The translations under genes were made by a program, and so were the position numbers. Shown piece after piece: positions 46,199-60,000 of a DNA stretch of 64,000 nt (positions are counted from its first letter, which is position 1; each line of letters opens with the position of its first letter). Origin of the DNA: Epinephelus fuscoguttatus (taxonomy: Eukaryota; Chordata; Actinopteri; Perciformes; Serranidae); NCBI RefSeq assembly GCF_011397635.1, contig NC_064753.1:39661822-39725821 (forward strand), in the 5' to 3' direction. The notes beneath the pieces were generated by a model. It saw only the letters and a list, made by a program, of their open reading frames with translations, ran no database searches and was not told the DNA's origin.

Positions 46199-49100
46199 GA
46201 GCCACGACAAGCCAAAATGTGTCATGTAACAGCCTCGGTGAGGCTTATCTTGAGCTGAGACCATTACTGAACATGCCTTTTGCTTTATGCTTTTACTGTG
46301 TGATTGTGTTGATGACTTGCAGCCCTTACTGGCCAGTTAAAAGAAATGAGAAGTCAGCAGTCATTGACAGTGTTAAACAGTCTGAATCACCGTAACCACA
46401 AGATGTCATTGAGCACACAGTTATCAATGTGCACACAAAGTATTAGGCTGATTGGTCCAGTAGTGTGTGAGATTAGCTTTGGACCATTCTCGGAACCCAT
46501 CAGCTGTATTCGGCGTCTGACTTCCGGCAGACCGCGATACAGCCTTTGGAGTTAGACCCCAGATTTTTTGGCATTCTGGTTTGATTTGGGCAGAGGAGGC
46601 GGATTTCCGTTTCCAACTTCCATTTATATATAAGTAAATATGCTGAACCATTGCAATGGATTCAGAGTTTGTAGTGACGCCAATTATGTTCCACCTCTTT
46701 AGTTCACCGCACAGACCGTTTAACCTGGCAACAACTGCAGCCGGCTCAAACATGATTGGTCAATATCACGCATATTACAAACAGCCTACAACCGGAAACC
46801 AGGGCTCTTCCGCTCTTCTTCCGGAGGCAAGATCTCCGGGGTTTGCCTACAGACCCTACATTCACTGAATGTAGAGTCTGTATATAGAGACTAGCTTTGG
46901 ACAAACAGATACACACGCTCACACACAACCAAATGCCTGATGGCCTGGCGGACCTAATAAGAACCATCAAGTAGAAAGTAATTTTCAACATTTTATTTAA
47001 GACAAATGTACGTAAAATCTAGGCAGTGAGGAACCAGTAACTGAACAGTATTTTACCAGCAACAAAGTGATCTTAAGCAAAGGAACAGCAACAGTAATTA
47101 CAATTACAATTTTACAAGAGCAAGTCAACATGTCAAAAACAAATCAGCAACAATTCATCAGTTGAATTCTGTTTTCATAAAAATAACTTCATTTGTATCA
47201 CAAAAGTAATCCACTCATGCTTCTTTGACCTTCTTACAATAGCCTCTTTTCATTGTGAACACTTCTATGGTTCATTACTTAAACACATTATATCAAAAAT
47301 AATACAATAAAAACAGGATTATGTCAGGCAGTGCATGTTGGTGACAGGGCTGGATTATAACAGTACTTTGACCACATATGGAAACACAGTTAACAGCTCT
47401 CATTTCTAAGAGAATGGCGACATACATCACCAAAATCTGTCAAAATGTGAAACCAATACCTGAGAGAATTTATTCTTTTTATTTTTTTCTCTATACATTC
47501 CCTCCTGATGGATGCAGTAAGAACTACAAATGATCGTGGCATCCAGGAAAAGACTACAAAACCCATGATAAGCATGCAGGGCAGTCAGATCAATGGCTGC
47601 TGCCCAGGTGAAACAGATAAGCTGATTGTTCTGGTGAAGGAGCTAAAAGATAAACAGTGACAGGACAGACAATGCCTGATGTGTAACAGAAGTAGACTTT
47701 TAATTTAAATATCTGTTTGTTTGTTTACTGTTTGTCTGCAAGAATTAAGGTGACCTGTTATAGGATGATACTGAATTCAAACTGTCTTCATTCCCTGCAC
47801 CCTCGCCTCCAAAGCTCCATGAGAAAAGCTCCCGACCTCTCAAGACATCACAACTTGTACTGTGTATAGTAGCTGTAACTGGCGGTCATATATTTAACAA
47901 ACAGACAATTGTTAAAGATCAGCCTCACAGCATTCACTCCTCAACTGATCTTCAATGAGCTTAAACAAGGTAAGATTTTTCTCTAATTATTTCAGTGAAT
48001 GTACCATACATGTATTCACCTTCACTCTGTTCATAGCAGGTCAGTGTTGTCATTGACTTGTCTGGTTTAAAGGGCAGTTCGTAAACTTTTTTTTTACTAC
48101 CAAAGGGTGCCAAGAGTTGACCTTGCTCTGTGTGTTCACAAGTTTACCAAAGTTACAAAAGGAGCAGAACTGCCAAAGGGGGCCTGAAGGCCTTATGTTG
48201 TCTGAGTGAAGATTAGTTTGTGGTAATTTAATTAATTATAAATTGTCTCACATTATGCTCCAGCGAAGCCCAATTTAAAACTAAATGTTAAAGGGCTCCA
48301 GAGCAGCTTCTGCATGTTCACCTGCCGTAAACAAGGGCCTTGTAATTTTCTTGACATTTCACTCACAATATGCCTATCCTTAAACAAATCTGTGTTTAAT
48401 TAAATTATCACAGACATACTGATGTACAACAAACCTGCGGCATGTTTGTATTGTTCTGGTTTCAGTGTAACACCTTCAGTGAAACAAATCAGACACATTC
48501 CTATTAGAGCAAATTAAAAAAAAAAAAAAGAAATAAATAAAATAAAACTTAATGAGTCTTAATATTAAATTTTAGTTTTTGATTTTCCAACTCATTACAG
48601 CAAAAGTGTCTCATGTCACAAGATCCAAGCAGTGTTACAGGTCTGATTGCATGTGCAAATTCAGACCAACCAGCTCTATTCCAACCTGTTAAAGTCTTCG
48701 TGTGTCAATATAGAAATAAACAGAGGAGACAAATCCCCGTCTGAATATCTTGCTGTGCCAGCAGAACCTGTTTTCTGTTTTTTGCCCTTATTCCGAAAAA
48801 GACAACATTCCTGCTTATCTGTTTATGTGACTAATGAATATGAATATTCACTGATATTTGTGTTTACATGCAGCTGTGCATACTCTGATTAATGTGCGCC
48901 AAACATGTTGTGAATCACGTTAAAATATGGAAAAGCAGAGCAGCTGTCTCTTGTCATTTTGCTTCTCTGAATCAAAACAGGATTTTTTTTCAAAGTTTTC
49001 CACCAGTGGCAGACTTGTTTGACCTTTTTTCATTCCTTCAACCACCTTTTTGAAAAAGTTGGTATCACCATATTTACACACATCCAAAAACCTGTTGATA

Positions 49101-49517
49101 TGTAAGCCTTTCAGCATGTTTGAAAGAAGGGGTGTCTTCTTCTGATCAGAAATGTGAGCTTTTCTTTTGGGCATTCATCTCTAAACCAGCCTTGTAAAAT
49201 ACTGGTGAGCTGCTGTGAGTTCCAGTACCCACACTACCATACTGTATAGTATACCAGAGAAAGATTTAGCAAGTCCGAACAGATAGCATTTTGCAGTACA
49301 CAAGCCAGCGTGCTTATCTTGCTACTCTGACTCACAATCCTCTGCGTATCGGAAGATTCGTCACATCGACTGAGTCGCAAACGGATGACAGCTTGAGAGC
49401 TTGCTGATAGCTGTCACAAACTGCAGTAAAACCCCAGCTGAGACACAGATTCTGGACGTGCTGTATACATGCCCAAAGAAAGCTATTAAAACCTGAATAA
49501 TAATAGTATATCCTACG
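46199..49517. other. Intergenic between calml4 and cln6
   Basis: About 46430-46900 looks like a dispersed repeat and includes a hairpin (CAGACCCTACATTCA near 46850). The rest is AT-rich with nothing recognised; an 84-codon minus frame at 48920-49174 has no recognised match. Confidence 0.4.
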
Positions 49518-50540
49518 TAGAGTTAGGATCCAGATCCGGTTCTTTTTTGGAACGGTTCCATCACATTTGGAGTAACGGTTCCTGCAAACAGTTCCTAGAT
49601 TGTAAAAAAAAAAAAAAGGTCACATGCATTTCCATTAGAGTGCGGCACGGGCCACATATTTCTGTCCGAACCCAACCAAGCCCGACATTATTTAATTACT
49701 AAAGCACTGAGTTTGTGTCACACAGTTGTTATGGTTACAGGCTATTTAACAGGCCAGGCCTGAACCGTGGGTGCTCAGCGGAGAGGGAGACCTCCGTGTT
49801 TGAGACGGGAGTGGGCGGCAGGAGGTCCGCGGCTTCCAGCGAGGGGAGAGGGAGAAATATAACAAAATAAGATAAAACAGGAAAAACCTGTCTCCCTCTT
49901 TTATTTAATTTTTAGCGTTTAATCAAGGCGGAGGCGGACAGCGGGAGGTCCAATGCTTCCAGCGAGGGGTTGTCACGTAAATAATAACAGTGCCCAAGCA
50001 TGAATGCACATAAGTATTGTTTATTACATTGCTGTGGTTAATTTGAGGTAATAGTGTTACTGTAGAAATCAGAGAATCACTTTTTGTTGTTATATATTCT
50101 CAGGGAGATGACACAAGCTCTAAATCTGAAATACACACCACACACAAATATGTATTTTCATCTAATTGTACTGTGCAACAGTTAGAATAAAGTTTTTGTA
50201 TTTGTATGATTGCATTTGTGTTTATTATATACTTGTTTAAGTGTAGCAAGTACAATGTTTATAATGTAGGAATCGGTAAGAGGAATCGGACCGTTGAGAA
50301 GGAATCGGTAAGGAATCGGAATCGTTAAAATCCTAACGAGTCCCGGGGCGTCGGTGGCTTAGTGGTAGAGCAGGCACCTCATGCAGAAGGCTGTTGCTGC
50401 AGCGGCCCGGGTTCAAATCCAGCCTGTGGCCCTTTGCTGCATGTCATCCCCCCCTACTTACTTGTCCTGTCTAATAAAGGCAAAATGGCCAAAAAAAATC
50501 TTTAAAAAAAAAAAAAAAATCCTAACGAGTCCCAACCCTA
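49518..50540. mobile_element. hAT-type MITE with 8-bp target duplication, carrying a SINE
   Basis: Ends TAGAGTTAGGATCC and GAGTCCCAACCCTA (reverse complement TAGGGTTGGGACTC). Flanks ATCCTACG (49510-49517) and ATCCCACG (50541-50548) match at 7 of 8 bases. It contains GGAATCGG motifs, a GGGCCACATATTTC block of the same family as 16545-16925, and a SINE at 50345-50519. Confidence 0.75.
50345..50519 (+). mobile_element. tRNA-derived SINE, young insertion
   Basis: Head with A-box-like TGGCTTAGTGGTAGAGCAGG and B box GGTTCAAATCC, a CTTTGCTGCATGTCATCCCC body and a poly(A) end. TCCTAACGAGTCCC occurs directly before (50331-50344) and after (50520-50533) it, a target duplication of at least 14 bp. Inserted into the end of a hAT-type MITE. 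Confidence 0.85.
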
Positions 50541-50565
50541 ATCCCACGTCCTAATCTGAAATTTC

Positions 50566-50571
50566 TTTATT
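50566..50571 (-). promoter_or_regulatory. Possible cln6 poly(A) signal
   Basis: AATAAA on the minus strand about 250 nt after the cln6 stop. The first canonical hexamer noticed downstream. Confidence 0.4.
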
Positions 50572-50818
50572 CTGGATAAGGATGAATTAAAAATACCCAA
50601 ACAGAATATGTTTACATGACCCGTAATACTTTTGTAATAAAAGTGGAATATTAGTGAGCACATAAACATAGTCACTGTCTGAGCGTAGCCATGACCTGTT
50701 ACACAAAAACTGCTGAAGAAAGAAACATATGCATCAGTCAGTTCACACTTACGTAAGTGTCTTCTGATGCCACAGCACCTTCTTCAAACACAAGCGTACA
50801 GACCTGAACAGATATATA

Positions 50819-51089
50819 TCAGTGGTTGCTCTTGATGTGTAAGGTGTAGTAGGACCAGGGTTCAGGCACATAAATGAGTCCGGGGTACTTGTTGCGTAGC
50901 ACCGGGTCGTTCCACAGATAGACCACCCACAGTGCCACCAGGAACACAGTCACACTGAAACTACAGAACAGGAACAGGCCGTTGCTGTCTGGGCTGAGGC
51001 CTTTGCGCTGTTGGTGTATCACCATGACAACCATGGCAATGAAGGTGAGGAGGAAAAGCTCAGTGATTTGTCCCTCAGTGACCAAGTAC
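50819..51089 (-). CDS. cln6: cln6 last coding exon
   Basis: Acceptor ATATCTTCCAG then G TAC TTG; encodes [20 protein letters not shown] through the LHIKSNH end. Two hydrophobic segments. Confidence 0.95.
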
Positions 51090-54000
51090 CTGGAAGATAT
51101 TAAAGAAAAGGCAAGAGATGTCAAAACTTACTAACTGTACAATGAAGAGGTGTGAGTTTCAAACTTCTATACAATACCCTGAAAATATCAATATTCGATA
51201 CCATCTGACACAACGGGGAAAACTGACATTGAGGGCATAAAATTTAAAATACTTTTTTTAAAGATAAATATTTTAACATGTTACAAAAGCAGAATGACTG
51301 TAGTTATCAGTTACAATAAGAGAGAACAAGAAAGTGCAGCTGGTCCCGATGTATCAATACTGCAGACAACGCGACAGCGAAGACGTTCAATTCATTACAT
51401 CAGCACTGAAATTTAAAATAAAAACTAATCCTTTTCCAAAAAGCATTGTTTTTTGACGAGAGCAGCACTGATTTAAATTTCAGCACGAAGTGACGACTGA
51501 AATAAGAGAGCTTGTTTTCATCAAAGTCAAGTGGTGCAAACAGAAAATACAATTTCCAAAAGTTCCAGTCAGTAAATACGGCGACTTAAATAGGTTTTAT
51601 CCATCTTTCTTTCTTTGTTTCTTTCTTTTGTTTTAGCGAACAATACACTCTGTTTATTGTCAATCATTCGACAAAAGGAGATGCTTTGTCTAAAAATGCT
51701 GCTGTGGTATCTAAGTATATTGTGTGTATATCATATATATATATACCTTTTATTCACTCTTTTCTTCATCTCACAGAGTGTTGTTACTGTTCCTTTGCAC
51801 ATCAGCTTCCCTTCGCTATTTTTGAATTACAAAAATAAACTGAAATAATCACAGGGTACAAATCACTTCTTAAAGGACGAAAAGGTATCTGTGAAATGTG
51901 GATCTCTCTGTTCATTTATAAGTTATATCATTCACAGTACTGCAACGCTAGCCTTTGAAACCCTTCTGTACATGTTGTCCATGAATACATAGTTTTGTTA
52001 AAGATGTGAAAATGCGACTGACCAATAGTAGAGGGCGCTGGGTCCCAGCAACAGCCAACCAGAGATGGGAATCTTCTTCTGTTCTTTGGCCTTGGTGAAG
52101 CAGCCAGTGAAAAAGATGAACAGGACAATGAAGAAAGGAATGTACCTGGAATAAAACCAGAGGCAGAAACTGTACAGTAACCTGACCCCAGTTAGACTCA
52201 AGTATTTCTTTGTATAGGGATGATGTAAAAAAAAAAAAAAAAAAAACACAATCTGGCAGGGCAACATTTGAGCCAAAAACATTTCACAAAACCTCCGACT
52301 GAAGAACAATTTATTTTCACTCTCTAAAGTTTATGAACTCAAGGTTTTGTTCAGTAAAGGTTGTATTGACGTCTGTTTCTCAAATCGAACATCTAGGAAA
52401 ATAATTAACAAATATTGTATCATAGCCATAGGAAACCAGCTGGCAGGTTTTCATGTCAAACCACTGTTTAAAATCAGTGTGTGGAACTGAAGGTAACCAC
52501 AGCATCAGTGATTATACCAAACTCTTTGATACCAGTTGTAAAACAAAATAACCCCACAAGGGCTGAAATAATAAGTCAATTAATCAAACAAACAACTAAA
52601 AAATTAACTGTTTATTTTGATAATGAAATTACTGTTTCAAATTAAAATAAACATTTACTGACCCGATCCTCTCAATTCAATTTAATTCCTTTTTATCTTT
52701 TTTTTAATTTTTTATTTTTTATTGTCATTGCAAACAAATACAATGGAATTCAATGCACAGAATAAACTGGAATATTTTTATTATTTTATTTTTACTTTTA
52801 AGCTTGATAGACTAGTTGCTCAATTAAAAAAAATATCATCAGATTAGTTGCTTGTGGGGAAAAAAAACTAGCTAGCCGCAGCCCTAACCCAACCACCCAA
52901 CAACTTTAAATTAAAATAACAAATTAAACACAGCCTGTCTATTAATATTAAATTTAATAAGTGAACTTGGTATAAGAACAATAACACTGATAATAAATAA
53001 TGCACTCATCAGAGATAACGAGGCTCCCTCCCTCCTCCCACACTGTGGTGCTGAAAACACTGTGACACGATGAGATGAATTCATTTGCAATTACTTGTTT
53101 CATTAACTGTGTTATTCATTTCAATTTGCCAAACAATTTGTCAGTAAACCAATCGACTCAGAGACTCAAACTTGCTTTGTAGGGCCACCGAGGCCTGATG
53201 CACACAGCCGCTGCTTTTATACCAGTATCCTATAGACCACTGGTTTCAAACTGGTCACCCATGGGGTCCAGATTTCTCCTTAATCATTAGTTCAAGGTCC
53301 ACACAGTTTAATACAGTCGGTGTCATACTTGCCTGTGGCCATGTTGACAAGCTAATTTGCTGTCTCTGTCAAGTAGCTGTCTGTTAATCACTCACTCCAC
53401 AGCAGGAAACCACACTTCAAAATAAAAGCTCTGTGCCGTTTTTACAAACGTGACACATTTTCACGTCACTTGTGGTCCATTCAAAATGGACCCATGACCA
53501 CTTTTGGACCTTGACCCACCAGTTGGGAACCACTGCTTTAGTACGAGTCTGATGACTGTAAAATAACAGCACCTATCTTGGTTGCAATTAAGTAAAGAAA
53601 AACACATTTAAATCAATTTGTGTGTTCATATAAAAAAACAAAAGAATATCATTGGTGCAGTGGTGTTCAAGAGTTGAGGCGCCAACCATAAACCACATCA
53701 TCCCCGCTTCATTTTTATTGCATGTCATTCCTCATGTCTCACTCCCCTCATTCCCTGTCATCACTCCACTATTGCTAACTAATGAAGGAATAAAATGCCT
53801 TTGTAAAATGTGTAATTAAGTGTTTTAAAAAAGATAATTTGGAGAGCATTTGTGCCTTTATGAATAGTTGACAGTTGTGACAGTAAACGCGGGGAGACAA
53901 AGGGATATGACATCAACAACGGCCCCTGCACAGCATCAAACCAGGAACAATGTAGTCATATGGTGTGTGTCTTAAACACGCCATCCTTATATACTTTTAT

Positions 54001-57000
54001 TGATTTCAGAATTTAATATGTAGAAGTACCTCAACGCCCTGTACCATCTTAGATTTCTGAGAGCACCAATGTGTGAGAGGGTGAAAAGAGAATCATTGAT
54101 CTATCTTGTTGCTGGAATTTATGGCAGTTTGTTTGCCCACACCCACATGAGGATCACCATACACTTAAACAGAGCAGTACGCAAACTGAAACTCTGTCAA
54201 CGCCAGAGTGAATACGTAATAGTGGGTCGTTATCAGCCATAAAACTAAAGGCCAAAGGAGAAAGAGGGAGAGATACACAGCACCTCTTCATCTTACTGCT
54301 CATAATGAAGCCCCAGTTCACCAAAACTTCAAATTATTCAAAGTAAATCCAGACAGATTTCTCCAAATCTGCCCTTCTTCTCCCGCATGTTGTCTGTAGG
54401 TCTGCCTCTAAAAGCTGAAAATTTGAATCAGTAGTCAGAGACCCCTCAGGCGACTAAGATTCTTTAAAATGGAACAGTCGAGTGACAGTCAAGAGTGAGC
54501 ACTCTTGCTGCCAATCTACTCTCTGGTACAGGCATCTGCCAACCCAGACCCAGGGTGAATCTGAATGAGACGAAGGCAGCTGCCTGGAGGAAGAGAGGCT
54601 CCACCCAGGCAGGCTCTGAGATCACGTTATCTTCTGATTCCTGCTCAGAAGTGGTGAATAAACACCTCAAAGCAACTTAATATGAGTACGTGCTAACAAA
54701 TAATGTTGCACATTTCAGATCCCTCCTTTACATAGTTAGCATGCATTAGCTCGGAAGGCTAACTTGACTTGTTTTCAACATTACTTTAACGTTGCTGTCA
54801 CCCTGAACGTTCAGCCAAACTCCATTCAAACTCTCAAACCTCATATGGAAAAAAAAAAAGAACCAATAGCTGAATATTCGTATTAAACAGCCAAATCCAA
54901 TTCGACTGACATAATTCTGAGTCGAGTATAGCCCCAGTTGTTGGTTTCAGTTTCCAGTCAGCACTCTCACCTTCACACAGCTGGTGCATATTGTCACTAC
55001 AGACCTGCTCAGTTTTCTCATCCTAAAATCTGTTTTGTATTTACAGATGGAATAAAGCCACAGATTCCAGCACACTAATAACTAGCTGCAGATCGTATGG
55101 GCTCCACTGGGTTACAATTCTCTACATCTACACTTTCATTGGTTCGTTGCATCCAAAAGACACAACATTCATTAAAATCAGATTTAACATTCACATTTAA
55201 ACAAAGAGGTTAACAAACTTTAGTTCATAGCAAAGCATTTCATCCTGTATTCTGCTACATTCCAGACATTTCTCAGCACTGTATGTGCACAGCAGTAATA
55301 ATTATCAGTACATACCACATTAAGTGTCCCAGCTGTTCGTCATAATAATAGAGCAGCTCGAAGGAGTCGATCTGTGAAGGAAGGACAAAAAGAAATCAAA
55401 TATAACTAGACACTAATTACAACAGTAACAAGTATGTTTTAATGGAACAATATACTGTGTGACTGAGAGCACTGGTGAAGAAGCACCATGGTCCTCCACT
55501 ATGTGTTGTGCAACAGTGCCCCCCACTGCTCAGGTGCCAATTACACTCCATTACAGCCTCTGAGAAGAAATCACATCTACAGTCTGTAGGTGGCAAATTA
55601 GGAATAAAAAAAAGTGGAGGAACATAAATGTAGATGCTTCCAAACAGGAGACGATGAGGACCTGGATGATTTAAATATGAAATTAACGTGAATCGTCTGA
55701 TACGGCATTAAGTCACAAGATCTCAACCCAATTGAACATCTTTTTAATTTTAATTTTGTCAATTCACACAATTAGGGATGCATGATATTAGATTTTTTTT
55801 TGCTAATATCTGATATGCCGATATGTAACAACTCATTTGATTGTTAACCAATACCAATATCAATATATCCACTTTTTCCCTATCTACTTTTAGTGATCAT
55901 CAAGTCTCTTCTGTAGTGGAATTAATATCATATTATGCACATATACTCTTATCATGATGGTCCACCAGCAGATGGAGACATGAAATACAATACTTTTGAC
56001 GGTATGTAATATTAATTCATTGAGCAAATTAAGGAAAAGCATGTTGGCCGATTCTAATATTTAATCTTAAAGCTGACATCATCCCTACGCACTATCATGC
56101 AATCGGCAGTTGAAATATACCTCTGCACTTATCCCTCTTTTTAGACACACCACGTATATGCATTAAATGAGGGGGGTTGCACAGGGTCAGACATACTAAG
56201 GCGCCCTGGAGCAGTTTGAAGGTTCAGAGTCTTGCTCACGGGTACCTTGACAGTGCTCAGGAGGCAAGCGGGCATCTCTCGAGCTGCCTGTCCACACTTG
56301 GTCCACATGGGGACTTGAATCAGGGACCCTCTGGTTCCTAAGTTCCCACAGACTGAGCTACTGCTGCCTCAACCCGGTTAAACATCGCATTGAGCAGCTT
56401 ACTAGACAGCATTCTCCACCACCATCATCCAAACAGGAGATGAGGAAATGTCTTATGCTTTGTTTTTTTCTTTTAACTTGTTGCCCACCCATGATTTAAC
56501 ACCAGACCGGTTTAACCTGGAAGAATGCAATGATCCACTCCTGGTTCATCTCATCTGCTTTTGCTCTACTTTGGCATTTAAATGACATTTAATCACTCAC
56601 TAAACCCTCTTGACTTCATATTAGTGCATATTTTGCTGTTCTGTGTATTTCAAAAAGCAGTAACTTAAAAAAAATCATATCATATAAAAATCATATATAT
56701 CTACATGTTTTTTCAGTCGGAAAAGCTTTTGTGATAACAGAATAACAACACTTACATTTTTTCCTATGAAGTAAATCCTCATTAAGAGCTGAATGCGCTT
56801 ATCAGTTAATTCCAACACTCTACATTTAAATCAATCCCCTTAAGGATCTCTTAACGCAGCTTTATAGTGTAGCATTAATCTGTTTACAGAACTTCTGTCG
56901 CAGTTGGAAGGCACTTGACTTGCTTATAATTAACTGAAAAACGATGCATTGCAAATAATCATTGCTTTTCATGTGCATTAGTGCGTGTGAAATCTGAAAG

Positions 57001-60000
57001 TATTATTAGTGTGCACGCTGCAGACATGCAGACTGTTTGAAGCTAAAAACAAGCAGATATTCAAACAATTAACAGGTGGTTTGAAGTCACACAACCTACA
57101 TAAACAGAAACATCAGCACTGAAAGTCCCATGTCATCACTTCTTCATGTTTTTATTTGATTTAAAAATACTCACAGATGGCAGCTGTGTTGTTTGATAGT
57201 AAAACATAATTGACAGTGTCTTTAAATTATACTTCAGTTTGTTTTTATATATGTTAAACAGAGCTTGGATCATAAGTGTACCACTGAAATACACACAATA
57301 ATAAATGTATTACACATACAAAAGGGCCACAATAGGATGCTTATTATTCCCTGACGGATTGTGATGGTGTCAGCGGGTTTGCATGAACTTCCATTACACG
57401 TGTGCAGCTGCAAAACACAAAGACAGTAACAAAGATACAGTGCAGGGATGAAAAGATTATTTCTTGTGGCTGTGCATCCTCGTATCAAAAACACAAGCAC
57501 TGACTGAAACCTGACCTGAGACTAAAACGAGTCCAAATAAGTCAGTTTTCACAGGAAGTATTTTTTGTGTGAGTCCCTTTAGGCTTGATACCGATTAATT
57601 AGATAAAAGCTAGAGTCTGATGTCCTCTGGGAGGCTGTTCCAGAGACGAGGGCCAATGACACCGTACTTTTTAGTTCTACTCTGGGAGACATTTAATAGA
57701 CCAGAGGTAAAGGATCTTAGGGATCTAGAGGGAATGTATTTGACCAACATAAATAGCCACGAGACAGTCCATTAAGAGATTTAAAAACAGAGACCAAAAT
57801 TTTAAAATGAATTCTAAAATGAGCCTTTACAAACTGGAGTAATGTGTTCACGATGTTAAGTCTTGGTGAGTAGACGCGCTGCTACATTTTGAATCGTCTG
57901 AAGTTTGTTTAAAGGAGCAATAAGCGAAATTCATCATTTCTAGATTGAAGGAATTAAAAAATCGCTATGTGAAGAACTAGAGGTGTAATGTGTAATTTCA
58001 TCTGGAGTATAGCATGACCTCACACAACCTCTCTCTGTGTTGATGTCCAGCCCCTTGTTTACAAGCCGGTCCGGCTGCGCGTTCATGTACGTTCATGTGA
58101 ATCCCTCCCCAGATGTTGATATTGTGGTGGCCCTCAACAAATTAATTAATGTGTGGGAAACCCTCAAGATGTAATTTTTGTACCGTAACAAAACATATCT
58201 AACTTCCACTATATTCAAAGTGCCTTTATGTGTTTTGTTTAAACGTGTCTTTTTGTGTTCCTTTTATGTTCAATGCAAAGTGTGAAAAAGTCAAACACCT
58301 TTGTCAAAACCCTCTGAGATTAGGGTCAAATCAAGCCCGTACTTAAAAACTTCACTTAAATTATTTAACCTATACACTGTAATAGTCCTGCCTCCTTCTG
58401 CCCTGCCCCAGATATGCCATAAACCAACCTATAATAAATATCTTGTTGACAGTCACATCATTGTCAGTTACGATGCTCCACGCTAAGTACGGGATTCAGG
58501 ATGACACAAAAAGATGTGATAGCGATGACAAAAGAAAGAGAAGAACAAGCTGCACTCCTACACAGCAGGATAAGTTCTGCAGGATCAAACAAGTGTGACG
58601 ACACAGATGTGTTTTCGGTGGTGTGTTGTCAGTTTGTGTCACAGGCGGAAGAGAAGAATATGTCACTGAACTGTCCCTGGAGAGTCACGGCAAGCAACAC
58701 AAACAGATTCATGTTGTATGACATTATGACAGGTGACAGAATATATTAATAGACTATGTAAAATTCGTATAGGGACCAGTAAGTTATCACATACAAGACA
58801 ACATGTTGATAGTTCCACCCTGCTGTGCCCTGCTCTGCTTTAAAAAGAACAACTCACCAGAGAGGCAGGTTTGAGGTCTTTGATGATGGGGTTCTCTCTG
58901 ACTGACAGGTGGAGCTGGTAGCCACTCAGGATGAGCCGGTGGTTGATGGAGTCTCCCACCAAGTGGATGCTGGCTCCCATGACAAAAGTGATGATGCAGA
59001 GGTAGACCGCTGAGCGAGGCAGCGCTCGTGGACTGCGCTCGATCAGCTGAAAGAAACAGCAACACACACATTCTGCATAATGACACCAACTGTATCTTAA
59101 GGTGAGTCATCTATTACTACTAATTCATTGTTTTGGTTACATCTGTAGAAATTCATCTTAATTTTAAATGTGCATAATCCAAAGCAAGTAGGGTTTTTCG
59201 TCTAATAACACAATTGCAGACATGACCTTTCTTTATCAGTCGAGATTGTTTTGGTGTAAGTTGCAAAGTGTTAGAGATATAGGCCTTAGAGATGTCTGCC
59301 TTCTCTTCAATATAAAGGAAGTAGATGGCTTGTGGTGCTCAAAGTGCCAGAATAATAATTTGAAAATCTCAAAAGCAATGTCTCTTTCCAGAGATCATGA
59401 CCTGGTTACTCAAGATAATCCACAGACCTTGTTGTGAGCAGTTTCATGTAGGAACTATTTTCTTTCTAACAACTAATCCTGCCAACTGTATCACCACGCA
59501 GAAGACCTGCATCTACTGCTAGCTCACCTAGCACCACTGAGCTAACTATGTTACAGCTTAGCCAAGGAGGACGCCATTATTGTTTACATCTTGCGCTGTG
59601 ACGAGCACAAGCCTCTCGTCCATGAGTTGATGCACGCTTCCTTCTGCGTGGTGATATGGTTGGCAGGTGTACTTCAATAGAAAGAAAACAGTTCCCACAT
59701 GAAACTGCTCACAACAAGGTCTGTGGATTATCTTGAGTAATTGGGTCATGATTTCTGGAAAGAGACATTGCTGTTGTATTATTTTGGCGCTTTGAGCACC
59801 ACAAGCTGGGCATATATATCTATTAGATAAAAGCAAGACATTTTTACGGGCAACATCTCCAAGACTCAGCTCACACCAAAACAATCTAGATTGATTAACA
59901 GCTCTACAGGTAAGAGGAAAAATATGTATTTTTGATTTTGGGGTGAACTGTCCCTTTATACTTGCTGTATTTCAGATATTTTACCATGTTTTGTGCCTAT

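Noticed and set aside
48920..49174. 84-codon minus-strand frame MPKRKAHISDQ...
   Set aside because: No recognised family, no splice or regulatory context; too short to call.
50345..50420. tRNA gene
   Set aside because: A and B boxes are those of a SINE head; followed by a SINE body, poly(A) and a target duplication.
58501..58749. 82-codon plus-strand frame in a cln6 intron
   Set aside because: No recognised domain, antisense to the host gene, no supporting signal.
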